Source: Marinobacter nauticus
Lineage (GTDB): Bacteria > Pseudomonadota > Gammaproteobacteria > Enterobacterales > Shewanellaceae
NCBI RefSeq assembly: GCF_019801015.1
Contig: NZ_JAHVJZ010000003.1
Coordinates: 124,001 to 188,000, forward strand
Length of the DNA stretch: 64,000 nucleotides
Direction of reading: 5' to 3'
In this document: positions 1 to 9,755 of the stretch, piece after piece
Position numbering within the stretch: the stretch's first letter is position 1
How the letters are laid out: each line of letters starts with the position of its first letter
Translations under genes and position numbers: made by a program
Notes under the pieces: model-generated
What the model was told of the DNA's origin: nothing
Databases searched by the model: none
The model's input: the letters and a program-made list of their open reading frames with translations, nothing else

Positions 1-1
1 G

Positions 2-1903
2 TCACTGGCGGCCATTCTGGCGACCTCTCTCGAGTCGGACGATGTGCCGTTGTCCCGGGAACAAGCCAACCAAATGGTGGCATCGCTGTTTGAGCAGAAC
101 CCGGAACTGAGCACCATCTACGCCCAGTTTGAGCCGCAGGCGTTTGACGGCAACGATGCCCAATACGTCGGTGGTGAGTTTATTCACAGCGTGCCGGAAA
201 CCGGCGGTCTGGAGATCTATCTGTTCCGCGATGAAAACGGGGCCATCGTGCAGGAGCAGGTGGAAGACCCCACCGAAAAGTACGATGACAGCCTGAATGA
301 CTCAGGCCAGCGGGAGGCGGAGTGGTACCTTTGCCCCCGGGACAAACGTCAGCTCTGTCTGCTGGAGCCCTACGCCTATGAAGTGGTGACCGGCAGCGGC
401 GAATACGAACTGATGACCAGCCTGGTCACACCCGTTATTGCCGCTGGCCGCTTTCGGGGCGTCGTGGGCGTCGATGTGGACCTGCCAGAGTTGCAGAAAA
501 TCGTCTCCACTCTGAGCGATTCACTTTATGGCGGGCAAAGCCGCATCAGCGTTTTGAGCAATCAGGGACTGCTGGTGGCCTCGACCCACTATAAAGACCA
601 CCTGGCCAGTCCCCTGACAGCGGCAAAGCCCCAACTGGGCAATAGGCTGGCTGCGCTGCACAGCAGCAACGACCGGGTCTGGCTGCACGAAGGCATCTAC
701 TACCTGGGTTACCCCATCACCATCCCGGGAACCGACAGCCAGTGGTCAGTACTGGTAGAGCTGCCGCAATCCGTGGTGCTGGCCAACGCCCATGCGCTGG
801 CCAGCCACATTGATGACAGCGTGCTGGGGATCATGACCTCAATGCAGCTGACCTCGGTGGTTCTGATCCTGCTGCTCTCCGCCAGTGTGATTGTGCTGGT
901 GCGCTCCATCACCGCTCCGCTTAAGCGCCTGCAGGGCAATATTGAGGAGCTGGCCAGCAACGAGGGGGACCTAACCCGAGAAGTGCATCTGGATACCCAC
1001 GCCGAACTGATTGGCCTCAGCAATGGGATGACCCGCTTTATCCAGAAGCTCAGGACTCTGGTGATGGAAGCCAAGGCGATCGGCAACGCCGCCAACGACA
1101 ACGCGGTAAAGAGCAGCGAGCTGAATAACCGTGCCCGTCAGGCCACCGACCAACAGCAGCATCAGATTGAAGCGATTGTGACCGCCAGCCACCAGATGTC
1201 GACCACCGCCGCCGAAGTGGCCCAGCGTGCCGCCGCGGTGGCTGACCATATCCACGCAGCCAACGGCGAAGTACATACCTCGCAGGGTTATCTGAATGGC
1301 TCACTGGAGATGGTAGAAGGGCTGACCCGTGACATGACTCTGGCCAGCGACTCCATCTCCGAGGTGGTGGCCCACACCAGCGACATCAATCGCATCCTTG
1401 ATGTGATCCGGGCCATTGCCGAGCAGACCAACCTGCTGGCACTGAATGCTGCCATCGAAGCAGCCCGGGCAGGTGAACAGGGCCGGGGCTTTGCGGTGGT
1501 GGCTGACGAAGTGCGTTCACTGGCCTCGAAAACTCAGTCCAGCACCGAAGAGATCCACGCCATGATTGCGGGGCTGACGGCAGTGGTCGACAACGCGGTG
1601 ACCGTCATCGAAGCGGGCAGTGGCAAGGCCGAGCAGGCCCGGGCTCAGACACAGAGCAGCCATCAGGCACTGACCACCGTGTCGCAAGGGTTCAGCTCCA
1701 TCGCTGACCATATTGCCCAGGTGGCCACCGCCGCCGAAGAGCAGAATGTGGTGACCGATGAAATCAGCCAGAACCTGGCCGCCATCAGCGAAGCCGCGCA
1801 ATCACTGGCAGAGCTGACGGCACAAAATCACCACTTCAGCGATGAACTGCAAACCCAGATGGCGCTGCTGAGCCATCAGCTCAGCTCGCTGAAAACCGGC
1901 TGA
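2..1903 (+). CDS. Methyl-accepting chemotaxis protein, dCache type (5' truncated)
   Basis: The reading frame is open from base 2, so the true start lies upstream of the window; a GTG at 44 is internal. The visible 633 residues hold most of an extracytoplasmic double-Cache-like sensor region, a membrane segment near residue 285, a HAMP linker starting at SITAPLKRL, and a cytoplasmic signalling domain with the receptor hairpin core [20 protein letters not shown]. Proteins of this family signal through CheW/CheA to the flagellar motor. The dCache assignment rests on the general pattern of the sensor region (for example [12 protein letters not shown]), so the ligand is unknown. The gene ends just before a strong terminator. 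Confidence 0.93.
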   Translation, partial: SLAAILATSLESDDVPLSREQANQMVASLFEQNPELSTIYAQFEPQAFDGNDAQYVGGEFIHSVPETGGLEIYLFRDENGAIVQEQVEDPTEKYDDSLNDSGQREAEWYLCPRDKRQLCLLEPYAYEVVTGSGEYELMTSLVTPVIAAGRFRGVVGVDVDLPELQKIVSTLSDSLYGGQSRISVLSNQGLLVASTHYKDHLASPLTAAKPQLGNRLAALHSSNDRVWLHEGIYYLGYPITIPGTDSQWSVLVELPQSVVLANAHALASHIDDSVLGIMTSMQLTSVVLILLLSASVIVLVRSITAPLKRLQGNIEELASNEGDLTREVHLDTHAELIGLSNGMTRFIQKLRTLVMEAKAIGNAANDNAVKSSELNNRARQATDQQQHQIEAIVTASHQMSTTAAEVAQRAAAVADHIHAANGEVHTSQGYLNGSLEMVEGLTRDMTLASDSISEVVAHTSDINRILDVIRAIAEQTNLLALNAAIEAARAGEQGRGFAVVADEVRSLASKTQSSTEEIHAMIAGLTAVVDNAVTVIEAGSGKAEQARAQTQSSHQALTTVSQGFSSIADHIAQVATAAEEQNVVTDEISQNLAAISEAAQSLAELTAQNHHFSDELQTQMALLSHQLSSLKTG

Positions 1904-1922
1904 GCCGTTCCCCGCGACAACC

Positions 1923-1952
1923 CAGCCCGCCTTCCCAGGCGGGCTGTTTTTT
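1923..1952 (+). terminator. Intrinsic terminator of the chemoreceptor gene
   Basis: CAGCCCGCC and GGCGGGCTG form a perfect 9-bp stem around a 6-nt loop, followed by six T. Confidence 0.9.
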
Positions 1953-2107
1953 GGCGCGGTGCAAAAATGCGCCCAGGCGCCGACTTTTACAACCTGTTTA
2001 CCTGAAGATATCGGCACGTTCGCCACTGGTCGGCGCTGTTTCGCCTTGAGGGGGCATCGGCGCCGTGCTATCTATACGCCACTTTTTTCTGGCAAGTTGT
2101 CCCGCTG

Positions 2108-2668
2108 ATGAAACATCTGATTGCTCTGCTGGCATTGGCTCTGTCCGTGCTGACTCCCGCCCACGCCGCCTCCGTTGGAGGGGTAGACCTTGAGCCGCAA
2201 ATCACCGTGCAGGGTGAAGCCCTGGATTACTACGGCGCCGGTATCCGCTCCAAGTACTTTATGAAGCTCTATGTTGGCTCCCTGTACGCCCAACAGGCGG
2301 GTCTGGATGCGGACGGGATTCTGGCCAGTGACCAGATCACTGCGGTACGTCTGAACATCCTCTCCGGCATGATCACCTCCGAACGGATGATCGACACCAT
2401 CGAAGAGGGTTTCGAAACCGCCACCAACGGCGACGTGGCCCCGCTGCGTGAGCGTCTGGACAACTTTATGGCGGTGTTTGATGCGCCGGTTGAGGTGGGC
2501 GATCAGTTCACCATGGTGTCCATCCCGGGCGTGGGGCTGGAAGCCTACAAAAACGGCCAGTTGCTGACTCTGGTGGAAGGCGACGACTTCCGCAACGCGC
2601 TGTTCGCCATCTGGCTGGGCAACAAGCCCGCTGACAAGAAGCTGAAAGCGGCGATGCTGGGCGAATAA
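2108..2668 (+). CDS. Chalcone isomerase-like exported protein
   Basis: This 186-residue protein has a signal peptide (MKHLIALLALALSVLTPAHA) and a mature part resembling the bacterial chalcone-isomerase-like family, with YYGAGIRSKYFMKLYVGSLY near the N-terminus and a C-terminal stretch LFAIWLGNKPADKKLKAAMLG. Bacterial members are periplasmic, mostly lack a proven enzymatic role and may bind fatty acids. It is a single gene closed by a hairpin. No convincing Shine-Dalgarno is visible before the ATG, although this start gives a perfect signal peptide. Family assignment is fairly secure; function is not. Confidence 0.8.
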   Translation: MKHLIALLALALSVLTPAHAASVGGVDLEPQITVQGEALDYYGAGIRSKYFMKLYVGSLYAQQAGLDADGILASDQITAVRLNILSGMITSERMIDTIEEGFETATNGDVAPLRERLDNFMAVFDAPVEVGDQFTMVSIPGVGLEAYKNGQLLTLVEGDDFRNALFAIWLGNKPADKKLKAAMLGE

Positions 2669-2684
2669 GCCTCAGCACGCAATG

Positions 2685-2713
2685 AGAAACGGCGCCTATG
2701 GGCGCCGTTTTTG
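2685..2713. terminator. Bidirectional intrinsic terminator
   Basis: AACGGCGCC and GGCGCCGTT form a 9-bp stem with a TATG loop and a T-run to the right. The A-rich left flank can serve the convergent gene ending at 2716. Confidence 0.85.
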
Positions 2714-2715
2714 TT

Positions 2716-3594
2716 TCAGAACTTCCAGCTCATATTGATGCCGAAGCCCACCCGGCCGTCCAGCTCCTGCTTCGGGTTGGGGGCACCGTCCGGCTCCCAC
2801 TGCATCTCGCCTTCGGCGCGGTAGCCAAAGGCGGCGGACACATCCCAGCGGTCACTGGGGAAGTAGCTGAGTCGACCAAAGAACACCGGTTCCTCAAACT
2901 CCACCGCGCCGTTCTCGGTGGCAAAGCGGTCACTGCGGTAAGCCCCGCCGACGCCCAGTTCAAAGTGCGGGTTCCAGCGGTAGCTCAACTCCAGACCGGC
3001 GCGGCCGGCAAAGCCCGGGTCAAAGGGGTTATCCAGTTTGAGCTTGTCGGTGATCTGCCACTTCACCAGCAGAATGGGGAAGCTCTTGGTCTCTTTCACA
3101 TCATTCAGGTAGGAGAGGCCCAGCCCGAGTTGCAAGCCCTCACTCACCCGGTACATCCCGCCCGCCAGCACGCCGTAGCTGAAGCCGTCAGACAGGTCGG
3201 CGCCGTCCGCTGCCGCCCACTGGAATCGCGGCGCCACAATCACCTGCCACTCCCGGCTGTGCAGATAGATGCCGTTAAAGCCGAAGCCGATGCGGTCGCG
3301 GTAGTCAAAGCGCCCCAGCGTGCCGTCAAACAATGTGGGGGCATCAAAGTCGAAGGTGCGGCGATTCAGGCTGACGCTGGAACCCAGCATCCACTTCGGG
3401 CCAAGACGGGTGCTGTACGCCAGCTCCGCCCCGAACGAGGCATCGCCCATGCCGCCGTCGCGCTCAAGGTCGGTATCCGCCATCTGGACACCGTACAGGT
3501 CCAGTTCCCAGGGAGCGGGGGCACCCTGCGGGCGCGCCAACGCCGGCGCGACGGCCAGGGTCAGAAGGGGCAGGGAAATAAGAGCAAGCTTCAT
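2716..3594 (-). CDS. DUF6268-like outer-membrane beta-barrel protein
   Basis: The 292-residue product has a signal peptide (cleavage probably after APALA) and then alternating short amphipathic strands rich in Gly, Tyr and Trp (for example GFGFNGIYLH, GLGLSYLNDV, FGRLSYFPSDRWDVSAAFGY). It ends in an aromatic residue (NMSWKF), the usual C-terminal signal for BAM-dependent barrel insertion. The pattern matches the uncharacterised DUF6268 family. An AAGGA sequence lies about 8 bases before the ATG. It stands alone between a shared terminator and a divergently unrelated TetR gene. Substrate or role cannot be inferred. Confidence 0.7.
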   Translation of the reverse strand: MKLALISLPLLTLAVAPALARPQGAPAPWELDLYGVQMADTDLERDGGMGDASFGAELAYSTRLGPKWMLGSSVSLNRRTFDFDAPTLFDGTLGRFDYRDRIGFGFNGIYLHSREWQVIVAPRFQWAAADGADLSDGFSYGVLAGGMYRVSEGLQLGLGLSYLNDVKETKSFPILLVKWQITDKLKLDNPFDPGFAGRAGLELSYRWNPHFELGVGGAYRSDRFATENGAVEFEEPVFFGRLSYFPSDRWDVSAAFGYRAEGEMQWEPDGAPNPKQELDGRVGFGINMSWKF

Positions 3595-3653
3595 CCATTC
3601 GTCCTTGAACTTTCAATCATTTACATTGATACGGTTTGGTGGTCCGGCTTCGA

Positions 3654-4268
3654 TCACCCTTGGTAGCCATAACCGCGCAGGAAAAGATCCACGCTCTGTG
3701 TGACGCGCTGATGGCAGGCCGCGTCGTCCTGATCCATCGGCAGGCCAAGAGCCAGACGCATATTGCCAATACCCCGACACATCAACAGCAACTGTTCCGC
3801 GGCAATTTGAGGGTCATCCAGAGTCAGAACACCCGCTTCATGCAGCGACTTCAGGTACTCGGCCAGAGTGCCAATCACCTTGGCCGGGCCAGCTTCAAAG
3901 TAGCGCTGGGAGAGATCCGGATGGGTTTCCGCCTGACTGACGCAGAGCCGGTACACGTAGACCGCCTCTTCGCTGTTGATCATCTCGACAAAGCGCCCGA
4001 TGAAATCCATCAGCACATTGCGTGGGTTACTGCCGGTCAACCCGCTGAACAGCAGTTCGTTGACCACGCATTTGCGCTCAATGCAGTGGGTAAACAGTTC
4101 GTCCTTACTGCCAAAGTGGGCGTACACCGTCTGCTTGGACACCCCGGCCTGCTGAGCCACTTCGTCCATGCTGGTGGTGATAAAACCCTGCTGAACAAAA
4201 AGCTGCCCGGCCGCTTCCAGGATCTGTTCCCGCTTCCGTTCACTCCGGGTGCTGAGGGGTTGAGTCAT
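3654..4268 (-). CDS. TetR/AcrR family repressor of the adjacent RND efflux genes
   Basis: This 204-residue regulator has a classic N-terminal TetR helix-turn-helix (GVSKQTVYAHFGSKDELF, about residues 42-60) and an all-helical C-terminal ligand domain of the AefR-like type. It is divergent from an RND adaptor/permease pair, and the roughly 100-bp gap holds two related dyads. By analogy with TetR-RND pairs it should repress the pump and itself until an inducer binds. The inducer is unknown. Confidence 0.88.
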   Translation of the reverse strand: MTQPLSTRSERKREQILEAAGQLFVQQGFITTSMDEVAQQAGVSKQTVYAHFGSKDELFTHCIERKCVVNELLFSGLTGSNPRNVLMDFIGRFVEMINSEEAVYVYRLCVSQAETHPDLSQRYFEAGPAKVIGTLAEYLKSLHEAGVLTLDDPQIAAEQLLLMCRGIGNMRLALGLPMDQDDAACHQRVTQSVDLFLRGYGYQG

Positions 4269-4302
4269 TATCCATCACACCTATTTACATATCGAACACA
4301 TT

Positions 4303-4350
4303 CAAACTAGACAGTCCAGTTTGACGAAACTAGACTGGACAGTGCAGTTC
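4303..4350. promoter_or_regulatory. Double TetR-type operator
   Basis: Two copies of AACTAGAC begin 24 bases apart (4305 and 4329). The first is part of the imperfect palindrome AAACTAGACAGTCCAGTTT. The second runs AACTAGACTGGACAGTGCAG. The position between divergent repressor and pump genes fits an operator for the TetR protein. That assignment is inferred from layout and symmetry. Confidence 0.7.
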
Positions 4351-4374
4351 AATTATGGACCGATTGTTACCGTT

Positions 4375-5448
4375 ATGGCCAGATCCCTTACCGTTTTGAT
4401 GTTACTGGTGTTAACCGGATGCCAGCCTTCAACCGAGGCACCCGCCCCCAGTAAAGCGCCCTACCCGGTGGTCACTGAAACCCTGTTAACTCAGCCGGAC
4501 TACCCCATTACACACCGCTTTGTCGGTCGTCTTTACTCCTCCACCACCAGCCAGGTGGGCTTTGAGCTTGCCGGTGTCGTGGAGTCGATAGAGGTGGACA
4601 CCGGCGAGCGGGTCTCGCAGGGCCAGGTGCTGGCCACACTGGACGACGCACTGCTGGTCAGCGAAGCGGCCCAGCTGGCCGCCAACCTGGACCAGATCCG
4701 CGCCCAACAATCGCTGGTCAACACCACCCTTGAGCGACAGCGCACGCTGGAGGCTCAGGGCTACCAGTCGCAGCAACAGATCGACGAGTTGCTCAGTCAG
4801 CAGAACGAGCTGACTGCCCTGGCCCAACAACTGTCCGCCAGCCTCAACAGCAACACCATCCGTCGCCAGAAAAGTCAGCTGGTGGCCCCCTTTGACGGCA
4901 TCGTGTCGCAGCGCCAACTGGCGCCGGGCCAGGTGGTGTCACCAGGCCAGCCGGTGCTGACGCTGGTGCCGGAAGCGCAGGGGGAAGCCCGCATCGGGGT
5001 GCCGGTACGGCTGCTGTCCCGCCTGAGCAATGGCAATGACTTTACCGTGCTGGTTCAGGACCAGCCGCACCCGGCCCGACTGGTGGGCCGCAGCGCTGAG
5101 GTCAACCCGGTCACCCGGACGGTGGAGTTGCGCTTTGCCCTGCCGCCGATGGACAACCTGGTGAACGGCGATCTGGTCTACCTCAGCGTTGAGGAGCGCA
5201 TCGTCCATCGTGCCGCCAAAGTGCCGGTTTCCGCCCTTACCAGCGGCCTGCGTGGACGCTGGAACCTGATGGTGGCGGCCGAGGCCGAGGGCGGCCATGT
5301 GCTGGAGCGCCGGGACGTCACCATTCTTCACAGCGACGACGAATACGCGTTTGTCAGTGGTGCCATTGCCGACCGTGAGCAAGTGGTGATCACCGGCCTG
5401 CAATCACTGGTGGCTGGCCAGCGGGTGGCCCCGCGCGCCAAGGAGTAA
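4375..5448 (+). CDS. RND efflux periplasmic adaptor lipoprotein
   Basis: The chosen ATG gives a clean lipoprotein signal, MARSLTVLMLLVLTGC, with Cys16 as lipidation site; an upstream in-frame TTG at 4321 would lie inside the operator. The 357-residue protein shows the HlyD/AcrA pattern: a barrel-sandwich hybrid (ELAGVVESIEVDTGERVSQG), an alpha-helical coiled coil (about residues 95-160), and the returning half-motif VAPFDGIVSQRQLAPGQVV. Such proteins join the inner-membrane permease to a TolC-like channel. It is 3 bases from the permease start. No outer-membrane channel gene is nearby, so a TolC encoded elsewhere is presumably used. Confidence 0.9.
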   Translation: MARSLTVLMLLVLTGCQPSTEAPAPSKAPYPVVTETLLTQPDYPITHRFVGRLYSSTTSQVGFELAGVVESIEVDTGERVSQGQVLATLDDALLVSEAAQLAANLDQIRAQQSLVNTTLERQRTLEAQGYQSQQQIDELLSQQNELTALAQQLSASLNSNTIRRQKSQLVAPFDGIVSQRQLAPGQVVSPGQPVLTLVPEAQGEARIGVPVRLLSRLSNGNDFTVLVQDQPHPARLVGRSAEVNPVTRTVELRFALPPMDNLVNGDLVYLSVEERIVHRAAKVPVSALTSGLRGRWNLMVAAEAEGGHVLERRDVTILHSDDEYAFVSGAIADREQVVITGLQSLVAGQRVAPRAKE

Positions 5449-5451
5449 GTC

Positions 5452-8400
5452 ATGGTTCACGCTCTGGTGCGCAATCCGCGCCTGATCCTGCTGTTGATTG
5501 CGCTGATCCTGGTGGTAGGCCTTGGTGCACTGAATCAGCTGGCCCGGACGGAAGATCCCCACATCACCAACCGCTTTGCGGCGGTGATCACCGCCTATCC
5601 CGGCGCCTCCGCTGAGCGGGTGGAGATGCTGGTGACCGAGGTGCTGGAATCCCGTCTGCGTCAGCTTGATGAGCTGTCGCTGATCACCTCCAACTCCCGT
5701 CCGGGGATCTCCGCCATCACCCTGGAACTGAAAGACAGCGTCTTTGAGACCGACCCGGTCTGGTCCCGCGCCCGCGACCTGCTGGCCGATGCGGCCTCCG
5801 ATCTGCCCGCCGGGGCCGCCCGTCCCTCGCTGGATGACCAGCTCGGTTACGCCTTTACCCGCATCTTTTCGCTGCGCTGGCAGGGCCCCGGTGAGCCGGA
5901 CCTGACGGTATTGGGGCGTTACGGCGAAGCCCTCGCCAACCGCCTGCGGGTGCTGTCCGGCACCGATTTCGTTAAGGTGCAGGGCCGCCCCCAGGAGGAG
6001 ATCCTGGTGCAGGTGGACGACAACCAGATGCAGGCACTGGGACTGACCACCGACGCCCTCGCCGGCCTTATCGCCGCTGCCGACGCCAAGGGGTCTGCAG
6101 GGACGCTGGAAAGCGCTCAGGTCCGCGCCCAGGTGGAGGTGGCGGGCGAGCTGGATTCCCTTAACCGCATCCGTCAGATCCCGCTGCGGCTGGGGCAGGA
6201 TCTGGCCGGCGTGCGGGTCGGAGATATCGCCTCGGTCAGCCGCAGTCAGCTGGAACCGGGGGACGACCGCGCCATTGTGCAGGGCGAACCGGCGGTGCTG
6301 GTGGCGGTGCGGATGCTGTCAGACGTTCGGGTCGACCTGTGGGACAACCAGGTAGAGGAGCAACTCACGGCCCTGCGCGCCCAACTGCCCAGCAATGTGC
6401 AGCTCGACACCCTGTTCTCCCAGCGCGACTACACCGAAACCCGATTGTCGGAACTGCTGGCCAACCTGGGGCAGGGCTTTGCCATCATCCTGGTGGTGCT
6501 GCTGGTGACACTGGGGCTGCGCTCGGCGCTGCTGGTGGCCACCGCCCTGCCCCTGACCGCGCTGATCACCCTGGCCTGCATGAAGTTCTATGGCCTGCCC
6601 ATTCATCAGATGTCCGTCACCGGGTTGGTGGTGGCGCTGGGGATCATGGTGGACAACGCCATCGTCATTGTGGACGCCATCGCCCAACGCCGGGGTCAGG
6701 GAATGGGGCCGGTGGACGCAGTGCGTCAGACCCTGCGTCACTTCTGGCTACCGTTGCTGGCTTCAACGCTGACAACGGTACTGGCGTTTGCCCCGATCTG
6801 GCTGATGCCCGGCCCCGCCGGGGAGTTTGTCGGCGGCATTGCGCTGTCGGTCAGCTTTGCCCTGATCACCTCCTATGTGCTCTCGCACACCGTGATCGCC
6901 GGGTTGGGCGGGCGCTTTATTCCGCCCCGCTCTGACGGCGCCTGGTGGCAGCAGGGGCTGACCATCGCCCCGCTGGCCAAAGGGCTGGAACGCGCCATTG
7001 CCTTCGCCCTGAAGCGCCCGCTTCTGGCGGTGATTGCCATGACGCTGCTGCCCCTGTCCGGCTTTTTTGCCGCAGGCCAGATGACCGAGCAATTCTTCCC
7101 GCCTTCGGACCGTGACATGTTCCAGATCGAGGTGCGGATGGGCGAAGCCGCCAGTCTGCCCGCCACACAGGCGCAGGTGGCCGAACTGGACGCCTATCTG
7201 CGCCGCCAGCCGGGCATCGTCCAGACTGCCTGGAGCATCGGCCGCAATGCGCCCTCCTTCTACTACAACCTGCTGCAACGGGAGCAGGGGGTGCCGCGCT
7301 ACGCCCAGGGGATGATCACCACCGACAGCTTTAAGCGTGCCAACACCCTGATTGAAGCCCTTCAGGCGGATCTGGACCTCCGTTATCCGCAGATGCAGAT
7401 CCTGGTGCGTAAACTCGAGCAGGGCCCGCCCTTTAACGCCCCGGTGGAGTTCCGCATCTATGGGCCGGACCTGGCCGAGCTGGACCGCATCGGTGAGCAA
7501 TTGCGGGGCGTGCTTCAGGCCCAGCCGGAAGTGACCCACACCCGCGCTGCGCTCGGCAGTGGCCTGCCACGGGTCAAACTGGCGCTGGATGAACCGGCGG
7601 TGAGCGCCGCCGGGCTGACCCTGGCCGACGTCACCGCACAGATCCGCGGCAGCCTGGACGGCAGCGTGGGCGGCACCGTGCAGGAGGGGCCGGAATCCCT
7701 GCCGGTACGGGTACGCCTCAACTCCGACGTGCGTCGCCAGAGTGGCGATCTGGGCAATCTGCAACTCACCACTGCGGATGGGCAGATCCTGCCGCTGTCC
7801 GCGCTGGGCGAACGCACTATCGTCGCCAGCCGCAGTCAGATCCCCCACCGCAACGGCGAACGACTGAACACCATTGAAGCCTTTATTGTCGCGGGGGTGC
7901 TGCCCGCCCAGGTGCTGAACCAGACCCTGGAACAGCTTGAGGTGCAGGGGCTGGCTCTGCCACAGGGGTACCGTCTGGAAGTGGGCGGGGAAAGCGCCGA
8001 GCGTAACGAGGCGGTGGGCAAGCTGATGTCCAGCGTCGCCATCATCGGCGTGCTGCTGGTGGCCATCGTGGTGCTGTCGTTCAATTCGTTCCGGCTGACC
8101 GCGGTGATTCTGGCCAGTGCCTTCCAGTCCGTCGGGCTGGGGTTGCTGTCGGTCTACCTGGCGGGATACGCCTTTGGCTTTAACGTCATCATCGCGCTGA
8201 TGGGGTTAATGGGGCTGGCGATCAACGCCGCCATCGTAATTCTGGCCGAGCTGGAGGATTCCCCGGCGGCCCGCGCCGGTGAACTGGAGCCGATGATGCG
8301 GGCGGTCACCAGCTGCGGGCGCCATATCGGTTCCACCACCATCACCACCATTGGTGGCTTTATGCCGCTGATCCTGGCCGGTGGCGGATTCTGGCCGCCC

Positions 8401-8535
8401 TTTGCCATCGCCATCGCCGGTGGCACGGCGCTGACCACCCTGCTCTCCTTTATCTTTGTGCCGGCCGCTTACCGTCTGGTGCGCCGCTGGCGCAGCCCCA
8501 TCGCCCGGCCCGAGCCGGTGGCCGTCGCCGCATAA
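5452..8535 (+). CDS. RND multidrug efflux permease (AcrB/AcrF family)
   Basis: At 1027 residues this has full AcrB-family length. It starts with one N-terminal membrane helix, followed by a large periplasmic porter domain and a block of helices containing GIMVDNAIVIVDAI, the TM4 segment that carries the proton-relay acidic residue. A second periplasmic domain and a last helix bundle follow. The proton-relay motif reads DN where AcrB has DD, as is common in this RND subgroup. It is predicted to export small hydrophobic compounds by proton antiport with the upstream adaptor. The gene ends at a strong bidirectional terminator. Confidence 0.93.
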   Translation: MVHALVRNPRLILLLIALILVVGLGALNQLARTEDPHITNRFAAVITAYPGASAERVEMLVTEVLESRLRQLDELSLITSNSRPGISAITLELKDSVFETDPVWSRARDLLADAASDLPAGAARPSLDDQLGYAFTRIFSLRWQGPGEPDLTVLGRYGEALANRLRVLSGTDFVKVQGRPQEEILVQVDDNQMQALGLTTDALAGLIAAADAKGSAGTLESAQVRAQVEVAGELDSLNRIRQIPLRLGQDLAGVRVGDIASVSRSQLEPGDDRAIVQGEPAVLVAVRMLSDVRVDLWDNQVEEQLTALRAQLPSNVQLDTLFSQRDYTETRLSELLANLGQGFAIILVVLLVTLGLRSALLVATALPLTALITLACMKFYGLPIHQMSVTGLVVALGIMVDNAIVIVDAIAQRRGQGMGPVDAVRQTLRHFWLPLLASTLTTVLAFAPIWLMPGPAGEFVGGIALSVSFALITSYVLSHTVIAGLGGRFIPPRSDGAWWQQGLTIAPLAKGLERAIAFALKRPLLAVIAMTLLPLSGFFAAGQMTEQFFPPSDRDMFQIEVRMGEAASLPATQAQVAELDAYLRRQPGIVQTAWSIGRNAPSFYYNLLQREQGVPRYAQGMITTDSFKRANTLIEALQADLDLRYPQMQILVRKLEQGPPFNAPVEFRIYGPDLAELDRIGEQLRGVLQAQPEVTHTRAALGSGLPRVKLALDEPAVSAAGLTLADVTAQIRGSLDGSVGGTVQEGPESLPVRVRLNSDVRRQSGDLGNLQLTTADGQILPLSALGERTIVASRSQIPHRNGERLNTIEAFIVAGVLPAQVLNQTLEQLEVQGLALPQGYRLEVGGESAERNEAVGKLMSSVAIIGVLLVAIVVLSFNSFRLTAVILASAFQSVGLGLLSVYLAGYAFGFNVIIALMGLMGLAINAAIVILAELEDSPAARAGELEPMMRAVTSCGRHIGSTTITTIGGFMPLILAGGGFWPPFAIAIAGGTALTTLLSFIFVPAAYRLVRRWRSPIARPEPVAVAA

Positions 8536-8541
8536 GCACAA

Positions 8542-8566
8542 AAAAACGGGCCAATTGGCCCGTTTT
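8542..8566. terminator. Bidirectional intrinsic terminator
   Basis: ACGGGCCAATTGGCCCGT is a perfect palindrome flanked by A5 and T5, serving the RND permease gene and the convergent small gene. Confidence 0.9.
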
Positions 8567-8580
8567 TCATTGGCGAACAC

Positions 8581-8829
8581 TCAGCCGCCATTGCCATTCA
8601 GCAACCGCTTGTGCAGCTCATCTTTCAGCGATACGCGGCGGCTTTTCAGCGTCATAAAGTTCTCATCCGTTGTGGGGACAGCGTTCACCTCCAGGCCACG
8701 GATTTTATGATCCAGCTCGTGGTATTCCTTAGCCAGTCGGGCGAACTCCTCGTCCGTCTCTTTCAGGTGGTGAATCACATCCCGGTGTTCGGGAAACTCA
8801 AAGATCAGGGCATGGTTCTCCCCAAGCAT
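8581..8829 (-). CDS. YdcH-like (DUF465) small cytosolic protein
   Basis: The start at 8829 gives an 82-residue protein beginning MLGENHALIFEFPEHRDVIH, with AGGAG about 7 bases upstream; the frame stays open further upstream but lacks a ribosome site there. Short length, a helical heptad-like middle (EFARLAKEYHELDHKIRGLE) and the C-terminal LKSRRVSLKDEL fit the DUF465/YdcH family. That family has no established function; members are small helical-hairpin proteins. It is monocistronic. Confidence 0.85.
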   Translation of the reverse strand: MLGENHALIFEFPEHRDVIHHLKETDEEFARLAKEYHELDHKIRGLEVNAVPTTDENFMTLKSRRVSLKDELHKRLLNGNGG

Positions 8830-8911
8830 GGCGCGGCTCCTTCTGGCTGTGGTCATTCTGCTAACCATAGCCGAGCACACACAAACCCGCCTTTAAGATG
8901 AGCCAACGGCA

Positions 8912-9487
8912 TTACTGGGTAGGGGTTTTCCCCGCCAGTGCCGACCTCATCGCCTCAAGCTGCTCGGCACTGAATTCACCTTCCTCAATCATGCGGGTGA
9001 TCGCCTTAGCCGCTTCCGCTTTGTGACGCACCACGATGGTCGGGATCACCATCTCGGCCATATGGGCCTCAATCCGGGCGGTTTCAGCCTCGATGCGGGC
9101 CGTCTCCTCGGCGAGGCGGGCGTGAACCTCCTCCATCTTCGCCTCCATCTCCTCGGTCTCCATCACCATTTCGATGTGGGGCAGAAACACGGTGCGGACG
9201 CCGCCGTTATGGTCCAGCGCCAGGCTCAATGGGCCGTCCCCCTTGAGCACCGATTCAATCATGCTGCGCCAGCGCTCCGCTTCCGGGGCATCACCGAACG
9301 CGGCGTCCAGCGCCGCCCAGTCCGGATTGTCCGGGTCCAGCGTCAGCTCAGTGCGCTCATCGTCCCGGTTCACCACCACCGAAACCGGCCCTTCGCTTTC
9401 CCGTACCACCCGAAGGCTGTTGGCCAGCGCCACCGTGGAAACCATGCCCAGAAGTCCAATCGCCATCCAGCGTGTCAGTCGATTCAT
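8912..9487 (-). CDS. Exported coiled-coil protein of unknown function
   Basis: I do not recognise this 191-residue protein. It has a signal peptide (MNRLTRWMAIGLLGMVSTVALA) and a globular acidic region (about 25-105). A highly charged, Met/Glu/Ala-rich coiled coil follows (about 108-148), containing the internal repeat TARIEAETARIEAHMAEM. A short helical tail with EFSAEQLEAMRSAL comes last. GGAG lies before the ATG. It is divergent from a two-component system whose kinase also has a long periplasmic coiled coil, so a role as sensory partner or regulon member is plausible but inferred. Confidence 0.65.
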   Translation of the reverse strand: MNRLTRWMAIGLLGMVSTVALANSLRVVRESEGPVSVVVNRDDERTELTLDPDNPDWAALDAAFGDAPEAERWRSMIESVLKGDGPLSLALDHNGGVRTVFLPHIEMVMETEEMEAKMEEVHARLAEETARIEAETARIEAHMAEMVIPTIVVRHKAEAAKAITRMIEEGEFSAEQLEAMRSALAGKTPTQ

Positions 9488-9755
9488 TGTTGCTCTCCTT
9501 TGTGTCAGTCCGATCGGGGACTCGTGCCCGATAACACCCTGAATAGAAAGAACCGTACCAACTCGCCAAACCCCGTTCTCAGCGGCGTTTTCCGGCTTCT
9601 GAGCTCACTCATATCCCGATATGGGCAACGTGCCCTTCCCGCTTTGGGGAATCCCGCTCCTCTTGCACCCTCCGCAACGCCCTGACAAGCTGGGATGACT
9701 GTTTGGCACGAAAGCTGTATTGCCTTTACCAACCTTTGTTGGAGCCCGGACCACC

